From Clostridia bacterium (lineage in GTDB: Bacteria > Bacillota > Clostridia > Oscillospirales > CAG-272): DNA of 51,457 bases. The stretch is from contig JAFTRA010000034.1 in NCBI GenBank assembly GCA_017462485.1, positions 1 through 51,457 of the forward strand, read 5' to 3'. Position numbers and translations under genes: made by a program. Of this stretch, positions 8,698 to 17,752 are shown piece by piece. The notes below the pieces were generated by a model. It was not told where the DNA came from. It ran no database searches and was given only the letters and a program-made list of their open reading frames with translations. Position 1 is the stretch's first letter, and each line of letters opens with the position of its first letter.

Positions 8698-10434
8698 TTG
8701 AAAAAGCTTTTGATTTACCTTAAGGGCTATATCAAGGAAACTATTCTCGGTCCGCTCTTCAAGCTTCTTGAAGCAAGCCTTGAGCTTATAGTACCCCTGG
8801 TTATAGCAGGAATTATTGATAACGGAATTCTGGCAAACGGTGGCGAGGGTGACAAGGGATACATTATAAAGATGTGTCTATTCCTTACTCTTCTTGGCGC
8901 GGTAGGTCTTATATTCTCGGTTACGGCGCAATACTTTGCTGCAAAGGCGTCCTGCGGCTTCTCATCAAAGATGAGATACGCGCTTTTCGCTCACATTGAG
9001 ACGCTTTCCTATACAGAAATTGATACCCTCGGCACTTCCACTCTTATAACGAGAATGACGAGCGACTCGAACCAGGTGCAGAACGGACTTAACCTTACGC
9101 TTCGCCTGCTCTTACGCTCACCGTTCGTTGTTTTCGGAGCTATGATAATGGCGTTCACGATAGACGTCAAATCGGCATTTACCTTTGCAGTGGTTATTCC
9201 TCTGCTTTCAATCGTAGTATTCGGAATAATGCTTATTTCGATTCCGCTTTACAAAAAGGTGCAAGCACGTCTTGACGGAATTCTCGTAAAGACACGTGAA
9301 AATCTTCACGGCGCAAGAGTTATCCGCGCTTTTTCAAAGGAAGACGAGGAAATCGAGGAATTCGAAAAAAGAAACGACGCTCTTACCTCTATGCAGAAGT
9401 TCGTCGGCAAAATTTCGGCTCTTATGAATCCAACGACCTATATTTTAATCAACTTTGCGGTAATTTTCTTAATTTACACGGGAGCCGTTCAAGTAAAGCT
9501 CGGAAATCTTTCGCAAGGTCAGGTCGTTGCGCTTTATAATTATATGGCGCAAATTCTCGTTGAGCTTGTTAAAATGGCTAACCTCATTATCAGCATAACC
9601 AAGGCTCTCGCTTCCGCTTCGAGAATACAGAGCGTTTTGGAAACCGAAAGCAGTATGTCTTACGGAAACGAAGAGTTCGTCGGCGTTGGCACGGGGATAG
9701 TGTTCGACGGTGTATCTTTAAGATATGCAGGCGCGGGCGAAGAGTCGGTAAGCGGCATTTCGTTCACGGCACGCAAGGGTGAAACGATAGGAATTATAGG
9801 GGGAACGGGCTCGGGTAAAACCTCTCTTATAAACCTTATTCCAAGATTTTACGACGCAACCGCCGGAAGCATCACTATTGACGGTAAGGACGTTTCAGCC
9901 TACACGAAGGAGTCTCTTCGTGAGCGTATAGGCATAGTTCCTCAAAATGCCGTTCTCTTCTCTGGAACTATAAGAGAAAATATGGCTTGGGGTAACAAAA
10001 ACGCTACCGACGAGGAAATTTTACGCGCGATAGAGACCTCGCAGGGTGCGAATATCGTTTCAGACAAGGGTGGCCTTGACGCGTACGTTGAGCAGGGCGG
10101 AAAAAATCTTTCGGGCGGACAAAGACAGAGGCTCACTATTGCCAGAGCGCTCGTTAAGAATCCCGATATACTCATTCTCGATGACTCTGCCTCAGCTCTC
10201 GACTACGCTACCGACGCTGCCTTGCGCCGCGCTATAAAGGAAAGCACTAAGGACAGCACGGTGTTTATCGTTTCTCAAAGGGCATCGTCGATTATGCACG
10301 CGGACAAAATTATACTTCTTGACGACGGTGAGTGCGTAGGCGTCGGAACTCACGAGGAGCTGCTTGCAACCTCCGAGCTTTACAAAGAGATATACGAAAC
10401 GCAATTCGGAACGGGGGGCTGCGACAATGAATAA
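8698..10434 (+). CDS. Heterodimeric ABC exporter, subunit with the degenerate catalytic site
   Basis: Type IV (multidrug/lipid exporter) half-transporter: about six membrane segments (residues 15-310), then an ATPase domain with Walker A GGTGSGKTS, signature LSGGQRQR and Walker B ILILDDSASALD. The catalytic glutamate after Walker B is Asp, as in TM287 and BmrC, so this subunit supplies the non-hydrolysing site of a heterodimer. The TTG start at 8698 has GGAGA five bases upstream and gives 578 residues, the usual size; the frame is open back to 8572 but that lies inside the promoter. The stop overlaps the next gene by eight bases. Substrate unknown; drugs, peptides or lipids are possible. Confidence 0.88.
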   Translation: MKKLLIYLKGYIKETILGPLFKLLEASLELIVPLVIAGIIDNGILANGGEGDKGYIIKMCLFLTLLGAVGLIFSVTAQYFAAKASCGFSSKMRYALFAHIETLSYTEIDTLGTSTLITRMTSDSNQVQNGLNLTLRLLLRSPFVVFGAMIMAFTIDVKSAFTFAVVIPLLSIVVFGIMLISIPLYKKVQARLDGILVKTRENLHGARVIRAFSKEDEEIEEFEKRNDALTSMQKFVGKISALMNPTTYILINFAVIFLIYTGAVQVKLGNLSQGQVVALYNYMAQILVELVKMANLIISITKALASASRIQSVLETESSMSYGNEEFVGVGTGIVFDGVSLRYAGAGEESVSGISFTARKGETIGIIGGTGSGKTSLINLIPRFYDATAGSITIDGKDVSAYTKESLRERIGIVPQNAVLFSGTIRENMAWGNKNATDEEILRAIETSQGANIVSDKGGLDAYVEQGGKNLSGGQRQRLTIARALVKNPDILILDDSASALDYATDAALRRAIKESTKDSTVFIVSQRASSIMHADKIILLDDGECVGVGTHEELLATSELYKEIYETQFGTGGCDNE

Positions 10435-12184
10435 AAAAAGCTCCACCTTAAGCAGAGTGCTCGGTTATATCGGAAGATACAAAATTCTTATGCTCATATC
10501 GGCAATTCTTGCCACCTGCATAGTTGCCTTGACGCTGTACGTTCCTATTCTTATAGGAAATTCTATCGACCTTATTATAGGAAAAGACAACGTTGACCTC
10601 AAAAAAATTGCGGAATATCTCACTGTCGCCGGCGTAATGATAGTAATCACGGCGCTTATGCAGTGGGTTATGAGCAGCATCAATAACAAAATCACCTACC
10701 ACGTCGTGCGCGATATGAGAAACGAGGCGTTCGAGAAGCTCGAAAGACTCCCTATTTCCTATATTGACTCGAATAGCAAGGGTGATATCGTCAGCAGAAT
10801 TATCTCCGACGTTGACCAATTCGCAGACGGTCTGCTGCTTGGATTTACTCAGCTTTTCACGGGAATTCTCACTATTCTCGGAACGCTTGCGTTTATGCTG
10901 TTCATAAACTGGAAAATTGCGCTCGTCGTCGTGCTTCTTACGCCGCTGTCGCTCGTTGTAGCAAGGTTTATAGGAACACGTACTCACAGTATGTTTATGC
11001 TCCGCTCCAAGACTAACGGCGAGCAGACCGCCAATATCGACGAGATGCTTGGAAATCAGAAGCTTGTTATTGCCTTTTCTCACGAGGACGAGGCAACAGA
11101 AAAGTTCGGTGAGATAAACAAAAGACTCGAAAAGGCATCTCTTAAAGCTATTTTCTTCTCCTCTCTTGTGAATCCTACGACAAGATTCGTAAATAATGTC
11201 GTTTATGCGGCAGTGGCTCTTTCGGGTGCGTTTGCCGCAGTTGCTACCGCAGGCGCATCAGTTCCCTTTACCGTTGGCGAGCTTTCCTGCCTGCTATCCT
11301 ATACCAATCAGTACACGAAGCCGTTCAACGAAATATCGGGTATTATCACCGAATTCCAGAACGCTCTCGCCTCGGCTGAAAGAGTTCTGACTCTTATCGA
11401 GGAAGAGCCCGAGGCAGCGGATAAGGAAAACGCTTTAGTCCTTAAGGATGCGCGCGGAAATATTGAGCTTTCCGACGTTTACTTCTCCTACACGGCTGAC
11501 AGAAGGCTTATAGAAAATCTCAATCTTTCCGTTCCCGCAGGAAAAAAGGTGGCTATCGTCGGACCTACCGGCTGCGGAAAAACCACGCTTATAAACCTGC
11601 TTATGCGTTTTTATGACGTAAACTCGGGTAAAATCTCGGTTGACGGCACTGATATCCGTGATATAACGAGGGCGTCGCTCCGTGAAAATTACGGTATGGT
11701 GCTTCAGGAAACCTGGCTTGCCTCCGGTACGGTCAAGGAAAACATCGCTATGGGACGCCCCGACGCTACCGACGAGGAAATTATCGCGGCGGCAAAGGCG
11801 GCTCACGCTCACAGCTTTATAAAAAGGCTGAAATCGGGCTATGACACCGTAATTGGCGAGGGCGGAGGCTCTCTTTCGCAGGGTCAGCGCCAGCTTATCT
11901 GTATTGCGAGAATTATGCTGACTCTGCCGCCTATGCTCATTCTTGACGAGGCTACCTCGTCGATTGATACGAGAACCGAAATCAAGATTCAAGAGGCATT
12001 TGCGAAAATGATGACGGGAAGAACGAGCTTTATCGTTGCTCACAGACTCTCGACTATCAAGAACGCTGATATTATTCTCGTTATGAAGGACGGAAATATT
12101 ATCGAGCAAGGCAGCCATACAGAGCTTCTGAAGCTCGGCGGCTTCTACCGCGAGCTTTATGACAGCCAGTTTGCGAAAAGCTAA
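10427..12184 (+). CDS. Heterodimeric ABC exporter, subunit with the canonical catalytic site
   Basis: A 585-residue partner of the preceding subunit: six membrane segments, then an ATPase domain with Walker A GPTGCGKTT, Walker B MLILDEATSSIDT with the catalytic glutamate, and the switch histidine in IVAHRLSTIKNAD. Its signature is LSQGQRQL, altered from LSGGQ, which is exactly the change expected in the partner of a subunit with a degenerate Walker B (compare TM287/288, BmrCD). The start at 10427 is preceded by a G-rich Shine-Dalgarno and overlaps the upstream stop, implying coupled translation. Confidence 0.88.
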   Translation: MNKKSSTLSRVLGYIGRYKILMLISAILATCIVALTLYVPILIGNSIDLIIGKDNVDLKKIAEYLTVAGVMIVITALMQWVMSSINNKITYHVVRDMRNEAFEKLERLPISYIDSNSKGDIVSRIISDVDQFADGLLLGFTQLFTGILTILGTLAFMLFINWKIALVVVLLTPLSLVVARFIGTRTHSMFMLRSKTNGEQTANIDEMLGNQKLVIAFSHEDEATEKFGEINKRLEKASLKAIFFSSLVNPTTRFVNNVVYAAVALSGAFAAVATAGASVPFTVGELSCLLSYTNQYTKPFNEISGIITEFQNALASAERVLTLIEEEPEAADKENALVLKDARGNIELSDVYFSYTADRRLIENLNLSVPAGKKVAIVGPTGCGKTTLINLLMRFYDVNSGKISVDGTDIRDITRASLRENYGMVLQETWLASGTVKENIAMGRPDATDEEIIAAAKAAHAHSFIKRLKSGYDTVIGEGGGSLSQGQRQLICIARIMLTLPPMLILDEATSSIDTRTEIKIQEAFAKMMTGRTSFIVAHRLSTIKNADIILVMKDGNIIEQGSHTELLKLGGFYRELYDSQFAKS

Positions 12185-12236
12185 AACAAAACTATAATAT
12201 TTCAAGTCTTGATTTTAGGCTAATTTATTTAAGATA

Positions 12237-12287
12237 AAACATAACGCGCACTCCCTTTTTATAAGGATTGCGCGTTATGTTTTTTTG
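12237..12287. terminator. Bidirectional terminator between the exporter and the XRE gene
   Basis: A near-perfect stem of about 14 bp: AACATAACGCGCA (12238-12250) with TGCGCGTTATGTT (12269-12281), flanked by A and T runs. The stop codon of the minus-strand XRE gene (12275) lies inside the 3' arm. Confidence 0.85.
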
Positions 12288-12553
12288 CTATGCTTCTCAA
12301 TAAATTCTTTTGCATCGGATAAAAGCCTTATATCATCTGCAGAAATAAATTCGAACTCCTCTAAATTCAAAAGATATTTTGGATCTAATTTTAATATCTG
12401 GCAAATCCGTCTGAGCTGTTCCATGCTCGGCTCTTGCACATCACGTTCTATCTTCGAATAGTTAGACTGATTCATCGGTATCTGGTTTGCTACATCGCTC
12501 TGCAACAAGTCCATATCCTCTCGTGCGTTTCTGATTTTTTCTCCTATTTTCAT
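12275..12553 (-). CDS. XRE-family helix-turn-helix regulator
   Basis: A 92-residue DNA-binding protein with an HTH_3 domain over residues 4-60: KIRNAREDMDLLQSDVANQI forms helices 1-2 and MNQSNYSKIERDVQEPS the recognition helix and turn, followed by LRRICQILKLDPKYLL. It has no other domain. The ATG at 12553 has AAGAGGT upstream. It is divergent from the leucine-rich-repeat lipoprotein gene, and the shared region carries inverted repeats of TTAACT half-sites, so autoregulation and control of the lipoprotein are likely but inferred. Confidence 0.85.
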   Translation of the reverse strand: MKIGEKIRNAREDMDLLQSDVANQIPMNQSNYSKIERDVQEPSMEQLRRICQILKLDPKYLLNLEEFEFISADDIRLLSDAKEFIEKHSKKT

Positions 12554-12590
12554 AAAAATACCTCTTGTTTTTCTGGATTTAATTATATCA

Positions 12591-12660
12591 TTTTTAACTA
12601 TAAGTATTGACATGTAGTTAAAAAAAGATTATAATAAACACGGCAGTTATTTTTTAACTG
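12591..12660. promoter_or_regulatory. Promoter with probable XRE operators
   Basis: The plus-strand promoter of the lipoprotein gene is TTGACA (12607-12612), 17 nt, TATAAT (12630-12635). A perfect 10-bp inverted repeat, TTTTTAACTA (12591-12600) with TAGTTAAAAA (12615-12624), brackets the -35 box. A second one, CAGTTA/TAACTG (12644-12660), lies just after the start of transcription. All four half-sites share TTAACT or its complement. A minus-strand -10 for the regulator (TATAAT, 12587-12582) is adjacent, so a bound repressor could silence both genes. Confidence 0.65.
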
Positions 12661-12683
12661 TACTAAACTCAAAGAGGTAAAAA

Positions 12684-14219
12684 ATGAAAAAACTTTTAAT
12701 CTTATTTTTATGCGTAATTTTATCATTATCATCAATTTTGATGTTATCTGCCTGCAAAGACAAGAAAGACGATAACGAAAAAGACAGTATCGCTAACAAC
12801 GAAAATGAAAGTGATAATAATAACGACGACCATTCATCTGATGATTCAACCAATAATAACACATCAGATGATAATCAAAAAGATGAGGTTAATAATAACA
12901 ATGAACAAATCGGCAGTGAAGGACTGGAATATACTTTAAGTTCTGATGGCACTTATTATATACTTTCCGGAATCGGTGCTTGTTCCGATGAACATATTGT
13001 AATTCCCTCTACATACCAAAAATTGCCTGTAAAAATAATCGACGAAGATGCTTTTTACGAGTCCCATATCAAAAGTGTAGTAATACCTGAAAGCATCGTG
13101 GTTATCAAAAAATACGCTTTTTATAACTGCGCTATGCTCGAAAAAATATACTTTAATGCAACTTGTATGAATGATTTAAGTGAAAATACATATATTTTTC
13201 TTTCGGATGCACCAATAGAAGTTATTATAGGTAAAAATGTTACTAAAATCCCCTCGTATTTATTTAATTTCAAACCATATTCTATTACTGGTGAATTAAA
13301 AATAAAAAGTATAGAGTTTGAAGATCAAGGTTCTTGTCAAATAATTGGTAATTATGCTTTTGCAAATGCAAGAATAAGCAAAATTACTCTTCCTGACAGC
13401 GTAACTCGTATTGGCTGCGGAGCTTTTCGTTCATGCTCGTTACTCGAAGAAATTAAAATGCCGGAAAATCTTCAAACTATAGATAACGAAGCATTTTATG
13501 AATGTCGTAGATTAAAAGAGGTTATATTTCCTGATACGCTTAGCTCTATCGGAAAAAATGCATTTTATCATTGCAGATCTTTTACTACAATAACAATTCC
13601 AAAAAGCGTTACAGATATCGGTATCAATGCGTTTGAAAATTGTTCCAAGCTTGTAGAAATAGAAAACCTTTCAGAATTACCCATATCTTTAGGGGATACA
13701 AACAACGGAAAAATCACGTCTAATGCCCTTAACGTATATACGGATAAAGACGGATCAAAGAAAACTTTTGAAACTTCAGATGGATTTATATTTTATGAAG
13801 ATGGAGATATTTGTTATCTTTTAGGATACAAAGGAGATAACAAATTTGTAAAACTACCAGAAAACTGCCATGGTAAAAATTATGAAATATACATCGAAGC
13901 ATTCGTAAACTCCGATATGCATACGATCTTTATTCCATCTTCTGTTACCGCAATAAAAGCACGAGCTTTTATACTATGTATTCATTTTGTTAATATCGTT
14001 ATAGAAGACTGCACAATTAACGTTGACGGGCTTTCCGAGCTTCCTAGCGGAAGCAATGTAAACGTTTATTTCTTGGGAACAGAATCAGAATGGTCAAACA
14101 ATTCATTTCTAAAAAACAAGTTTAATTATTCAATAAAATATTATTATAGCGAAAGCGAGCCTACCACAGATGGAAACTTCTGGCACTACGATGAAAACGG
14201 TGAGATTGCTGTTTGGTAA
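12684..14219 (+). CDS. Leucine-rich-repeat (LRR_5/BspA-type) surface lipoprotein
   Basis: A 511-residue exported lipoprotein. The signal peptide ends at LSAC (Cys24). A low-complexity Asn/Asp/Ser/Lys linker covers about 26-76. Then one module begins GLEYTLSSDGTYYILSGIGACS and contains about seven BspA-type repeats (consensus I..YAF..C..L..I.LP.SVT.IG) up to about 290, a less regular stretch, further repeats, and the ending SESEPTTDGNFWHYDENG. The same module occurs four times in the large protein at 25250-29848. Proteins of this kind mediate adhesion or binding at the cell surface, by family knowledge. The gene is AT-richer than its neighbours. Confidence 0.85.
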   Translation: MKKLLILFLCVILSLSSILMLSACKDKKDDNEKDSIANNENESDNNNDDHSSDDSTNNNTSDDNQKDEVNNNNEQIGSEGLEYTLSSDGTYYILSGIGACSDEHIVIPSTYQKLPVKIIDEDAFYESHIKSVVIPESIVVIKKYAFYNCAMLEKIYFNATCMNDLSENTYIFLSDAPIEVIIGKNVTKIPSYLFNFKPYSITGELKIKSIEFEDQGSCQIIGNYAFANARISKITLPDSVTRIGCGAFRSCSLLEEIKMPENLQTIDNEAFYECRRLKEVIFPDTLSSIGKNAFYHCRSFTTITIPKSVTDIGINAFENCSKLVEIENLSELPISLGDTNNGKITSNALNVYTDKDGSKKTFETSDGFIFYEDGDICYLLGYKGDNKFVKLPENCHGKNYEIYIEAFVNSDMHTIFIPSSVTAIKARAFILCIHFVNIVIEDCTINVDGLSELPSGSNVNVYFLGTESEWSNNSFLKNKFNYSIKYYYSESEPTTDGNFWHYDENGEIAVW

Positions 14220-14264
14220 TCCAAAAAAACAACGTAAATATTAGTTAATAATTCAACAACTAGC

Positions 14265-14306
14265 AAAAACGCTTACGGCAGAATCAACCTGTCATAAGCG
14301 TTTTTT
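14265..14306. terminator. Bidirectional terminator
   Basis: Perfect 11-bp stem AAAAACGCTTA (14265-14275) with TAAGCGTTTTT (14295-14305), between two convergent genes. Confidence 0.85.
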
Positions 14307-14308
14307 AT

Positions 14309-15127
14309 TTATTTTGTATTTTGATTAAGGCGGGTTTTCGCAAGATTTATTCTTCTTTCCTCCATTGTAACTACCGCAAGCTTTATCGACTTGACGATTA
14401 CGTAAATCAAGGTAAGAAGCAGAGTGAACGATGCATAGCCCGCAATATCAATCCAGACGTCTGTTATACTGTACGTCCTCTCCGAGAAAATCTGCATAGT
14501 TTCATCAAAGAAGCCGACGAGAATACCTATATTGAGGCTCAATGCGAGCGTTTTTATACCAACGGGCATAATCTTTCTCTTTTTTCCACCCTCTTTTTCA
14601 AGAATAAGGAAGAGGAAGAATATTTCAAGTCCCAAAATTCCGTGCTCCAAGAAGTGAGCAATTTTTCTTATGTACTCCTTTAAAAATTGACGGAACGGGC
14701 TCAACGGCTCGGGCTCTGGTTCTGGTTCTGGTTCTGGTTCAGGCTCGGGTTCGGGATCGGGTTCGGGCTCAGGCTCAGGCTCGGGCTCGGGATCGGGTTC
14801 GGGATCGGGTTCGGGATCGGGTTCGGGATCGGGATCGGGTTCGGGATCGGGTTCGGGTTCGGGATCGGGTTCGGGTTCGGGATCGGGTTCGGGCTCGGGC
14901 TCAGGTGCTGGCTCGGGCTCGGGAAACCAGCTCTTAACAGTGCTTGATACCGACTTAAACCAATCGGATACCGCGTCGCAAAATCTTTCGAACTTGACCA
15001 AAAAATTATCGCTCTGCTCCATTGATTCCGAAGATGGAAGCAAGGACTGCCCGAATATGAATGAGAGAGTCAAAAAGATAATAATCAAAAGTGCTATTTG
15101 CTTTTTGCTTTTGAGATTTAATCGCAT
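14309..15127 (-). CDS. VanZ-family membrane protein with a long Pro-Glu/Asp repeat
   Basis: A 272-residue protein. A first membrane segment lies at 11-30 ([18 protein letters not shown]). A stretch of about 75 residues built of [11 protein letters not shown]-type dipeptides runs from about 69 to 142. The VanZ domain follows, with three more membrane segments and the family signature [12 protein letters not shown] ... [24 protein letters not shown]. The repeat would form a stiff, negatively charged spacer on the outer side. VanZ proteins are linked to low-level teicoplanin resistance in one case; the general function is unknown. The start at 15127 fits the domain; a longer frame to 15250 would overlap the upstream gene. 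Probably cotranscribed with the Sel1 gene, 28 bases upstream. Confidence 0.82.
   Translation of the reverse strand: MRLNLKSKKQIALLIIIFLTLSFIFGQSLLPSSESMEQSDNFLVKFERFCDAVSDWFKSVSSTVKSWFPEPEPAPEPEPEPDPEPEPDPEPEPDPEPDPDPEPDPEPDPEPDPEPEPEPEPEPDPEPEPEPEPEPEPEPEPLSPFRQFLKEYIRKIAHFLEHGILGLEIFFLFLILEKEGGKKRKIMPVGIKTLALSLNIGILVGFFDETMQIFSERTYSITDVWIDIAGYASFTLLLTLIYVIVKSIKLAVVTMEERRINLAKTRLNQNTK
14708..14922. repeat. Hexanucleotide tandem repeat inside the VanZ-like gene
   Basis: About 36 imperfect copies of a six-base unit (GGTTCG, GGATCG, GGCTCG, GGTTCT on the plus strand). Units are two codons long, so gain or loss keeps the frame and only changes the length of the Pro-Glu/Asp spacer. Confidence 0.9.
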
Positions 15128-15155
15128 ATATTTTCTCTTTTCGGTTTTGAGGAAT

Positions 15156-15920
15156 TTAATTGCGAGTTTTTTTGTCCTTTTTCCATTCCAGGAGTAATTT
15201 TTCGGTAATACCGTTTTCAGCAAGAAAGGCAACCGCATCGTCAGAGCCACTCTTGCCTGCGGCGAGCATCAGGCGCAGTCCCGTTTCTCGTTTCGGGTCT
15301 GTTCCCATACCGTCAATGTAGCATTTTGCATACAAATATTTACCTTTTGCCACCAAATTCTCAACATAGGTGGGGTCGGAGTGCGCCGCTTCGCTAAAAT
15401 ATTCGAAGGCTCGTCTTGCATCGGCTCTCACCGTTGTAAACCTTGCTTCCTCATCAATATCGGCTAAAACACTGTCCCCTGTGATAAGATGTATATTCTC
15501 CGTTCTTATCTCGCTTTTATGGAAAGGAATCATAGATATCGAGGTGATTTCGGGCGAAAGAATATATCCCGTCGTATAGACCATACCCAGATAAAGCATA
15601 GCCTCGACACAGCCCATATCCGCCGCATCCGTCATATAGCGAATGGCAGTTCTGTAATTTTTCTCGACTCCGTTACCCTCGAGGTAAAGAATGGCGAGGT
15701 TATAACAGCTCTCGCCGCCCTCCATATCTCTAGCGAACGAAAAGAAGCTTTTTGCGGCATCGGCATCAGCCTCTACTCCGTATCCGTGAAGCAGGCAGTA
15801 CCCGTAATTGAATGCAGCAATCTCCTCGCCTTCTCTTGCTCCCTCAAGATACATTTGTGCCGCGCTCTCATACTTGCCCTTAAGAAAGAGGACGTCGGCG
15901 GCGCTTTTATCAAAAGGCAT
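15156..15920 (-). CDS. Sel1-repeat (TPR-like) protein
   Basis: A 254-residue soluble protein of Sel1-type helical repeats, short TPR relatives used for protein contacts. At least four repeats are visible, for example [56 protein letters not shown] and [21 protein letters not shown]. No signal peptide. The ATG is preceded by AAGGAAGTATTAT. It lies 46 bases after cysS and 28 before the VanZ gene on the same strand, so the three may form one operon. The partner protein cannot be read from the sequence. Confidence 0.82.
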   Translation of the reverse strand: MPFDKSAADVLFLKGKYESAAQMYLEGAREGEEIAAFNYGYCLLHGYGVEADADAAKSFFSFARDMEGGESCYNLAILYLEGNGVEKNYRTAIRYMTDAADMGCVEAMLYLGMVYTTGYILSPEITSISMIPFHKSEIRTENIHLITGDSVLADIDEEARFTTVRADARRAFEYFSEAAHSDPTYVENLVAKGKYLYAKCYIDGMGTDPKRETGLRLMLAAGKSGSDDAVAFLAENGITEKLLLEWKKDKKTRN

Positions 15921-15966
15921 ATAATACTTCCTTTTTATGTGGTTACTGTTTATTCGAAAAATCCGA

Positions 15967-17403
15967 TTACTTATTGATTATAAACTCGGTTCCCTCTCTC
16001 TTATCGACGAGAGTGATTCCCTTTTCGAGAAGCTCCGCTCTGATAGCGTCAGCCTCGGCAAAGTTCTTCGCACGCTTCGCTGACGCACGCGCTTCAATTC
16101 TTTCCTTGATATAAGCCACAAGCTCTGAATCCTCCGCACTCTCCGCGCCGTTATCCTCTGCCGCGGAAAGCTCATTTGCGTGCGATATGAGGTCAAGTCC
16201 GAGAACGGTATCAAATTCAGCTATGAGCTGAAGCTTGGTTTTATCGTTAGTCTTAAGCTTAAGAACGTCGTAAAGGGCAGTTACCGCAAGCGAGGTATTT
16301 AGGTCGTTATCAAGAGCGTTTTTGAAGATTTCTCTTCCCGCTGAGAGAGCCTGCTCAGAGATTTCGTCGTTATCATTAGCTTTAAGCGACGCAATCTTCG
16401 CTACGAGCTTATTGTAGGCTATCTTCGCATTCTCAAGGTTTTCCCAAGAGAATACGAGATTCTTTCTGTAATGCGAGCCAAGGCAGAACATACGGTAAAC
16501 GAGGGGGTCGTATCCGCGCTCCTCAAGAAGAGATACGGTAAGGAACTCGCCCTTTGATTTACTCATTTTGCCGCCCGCGGTATTAAGGTGGTGAACGTGG
16601 AACCAATAATTGCACCACTCGTGGCCGAACGCAGCTTCACTCTGCGCTATCTCGTTCGTATGATGCGGGAATGCGTTATCTATTCCTCCGCAGTGAATAT
16701 CAAGATATTCGCCAAGATGCTTTCTCGCTATGCATGAGCATTCAATATGCCAGCCGGGATAACCTACTCCGAAGGGAGAATCCCATTTGAGCTCCTGGTC
16801 GTCAAATTTAGACTTCGTAAACCAAAGCACAAAATCGGCTTTGTTTCTCTTATTGGTGTCCGCCTCGACGGTATCTCTTACTCCTACGTCAAGGTCCTCC
16901 TCGGTGAAGTCGTTAAATACATAGTATTTTTCGAGCTTTGAGGTATCAAAATATATATTTCCGCCAGCTTCGTATGCATAGCCCTTTTCAAGAAGAGCTT
17001 CTATCATCTCTATGAACTCGGGAATGCAAGCGGTCGCAGGCTCTACTACGTCAGGTGTTTTAATATTGAGCTTTTTGCAGTCAGAGAAGAAAGCGTCGGT
17101 ATAAAACTTCGCTATCTCCATAACCGTTTTATGCTCACGCTTTGCGCCCTTGAGCATCTTATCCTCGCCCGTATCGGCATCGCTCGTAAGGTGACCTACG
17201 TCGGTTATGTTCATTACTCTCGTAACGTCGTAGCCAACGTATCTCAAATACTTCTCAAGGATATCCTCCATAATATACGAACGAAGGTTTCCTATATGAG
17301 CAAAGTGATATACCGTGGGGCCGCAGGTGTACATAGACACCTTTCCCTCTTCTCTCGGAACAAATAAATCTTTTTCTCTTGTAAGCGAATTGTAAAGCCG
17401 CAT
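15967..17403 (-). CDS. cysS: Cysteinyl-tRNA synthetase
   Basis: A 478-residue class I aminoacyl-tRNA synthetase that charges tRNA-Cys. The catalytic fold carries HIGN (36-39) and KMSKS (279-283), and the zinc site is built from Cys27 in MYTCGPTVY, CSCIARKH and HHTNEIAQSE. The anticodon-binding helical region follows, and the C-terminus AKNFAEADAIRAELLEKGI is typical. Start ATG after AAAGGC. Full length. Confidence 0.96.
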   Translation of the reverse strand: MRLYNSLTREKDLFVPREEGKVSMYTCGPTVYHFAHIGNLRSYIMEDILEKYLRYVGYDVTRVMNITDVGHLTSDADTGEDKMLKGAKREHKTVMEIAKFYTDAFFSDCKKLNIKTPDVVEPATACIPEFIEMIEALLEKGYAYEAGGNIYFDTSKLEKYYVFNDFTEEDLDVGVRDTVEADTNKRNKADFVLWFTKSKFDDQELKWDSPFGVGYPGWHIECSCIARKHLGEYLDIHCGGIDNAFPHHTNEIAQSEAAFGHEWCNYWFHVHHLNTAGGKMSKSKGEFLTVSLLEERGYDPLVYRMFCLGSHYRKNLVFSWENLENAKIAYNKLVAKIASLKANDNDEISEQALSAGREIFKNALDNDLNTSLAVTALYDVLKLKTNDKTKLQLIAEFDTVLGLDLISHANELSAAEDNGAESAEDSELVAYIKERIEARASAKRAKNFAEADAIRAELLEKGITLVDKREGTEFIINK

Positions 17404-17453
17404 TTTTTTGCCTTTCTGCGCCGAAGCCGCGCATCTTTCATTTAATACCCTTT

Positions 17454-17482
17454 ATTTTACCAAAATATATCGAGTTTGTCAA
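17454..17482 (-). promoter_or_regulatory. Sigma-A promoter of cysS
   Basis: On the minus strand TTGACA (17482-17477), 17 nt, TAAAAT (17459-17454). Confidence 0.78.
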
Positions 17483-17603
17483 GTCGGTTTTAGTCCTTTT
17501 CCGCTCTTAATCCGTTTACCAAAGGATTTTCCGGTATTTTGGCGCATTTTGCGTTCTTTACACGGGCGGGGCTGTTTTTATTTAAAATTTTTGCCCGAAA
17601 GTA

Positions 17604-17632
17604 TTGTATTTTAAACTAAAATTTGGTATCAT
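17604..17632 (+). promoter_or_regulatory. Probable promoter of the ftsK gene
   Basis: TTGTAT (17604-17609), 17 nt, TATCAT (17627-17632). Weaker match than the other promoters in the window. Confidence 0.5.
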
Positions 17633-17752
17633 ATAAATATATACAGTCGGCGCAGACCTGAATCGCTCTGACAGCTCTTACGGCTTTTTATTCTTAAATG
17701 CCGTTATTTTTTCGGAATTGCCGATATCAGTCTATCAACGGAGGACGTAAAA

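Larger units (their letters stand above)
17404..17752. other. Divergent intergenic region cysS / ftsK
   Basis: 349 bases holding the cysS promoter (17454-17482, minus) and the probable ftsK promoter (17604-17632, plus). No further gene, T-box motif or clear hairpin was recognised; a T-box leader would be normal for a clostridial cysS but there is only about 45 nt between the predicted start of transcription and the start codon. Confidence 0.5.

Noticed and set aside
14687-14947. Plus-strand reading frame made of Gly-Phe/Gly-Leu repeats
   Set aside because: It is the antisense shadow of the Pro-Glu/Asp repeat in the VanZ-like gene, which has a recognisable domain on both sides.
17404-17460. 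T-box leader for cysS
   Set aside because: The distance from the predicted promoter to the start codon is too short and no T-box sequence (TGGNACCGCG) was seen.
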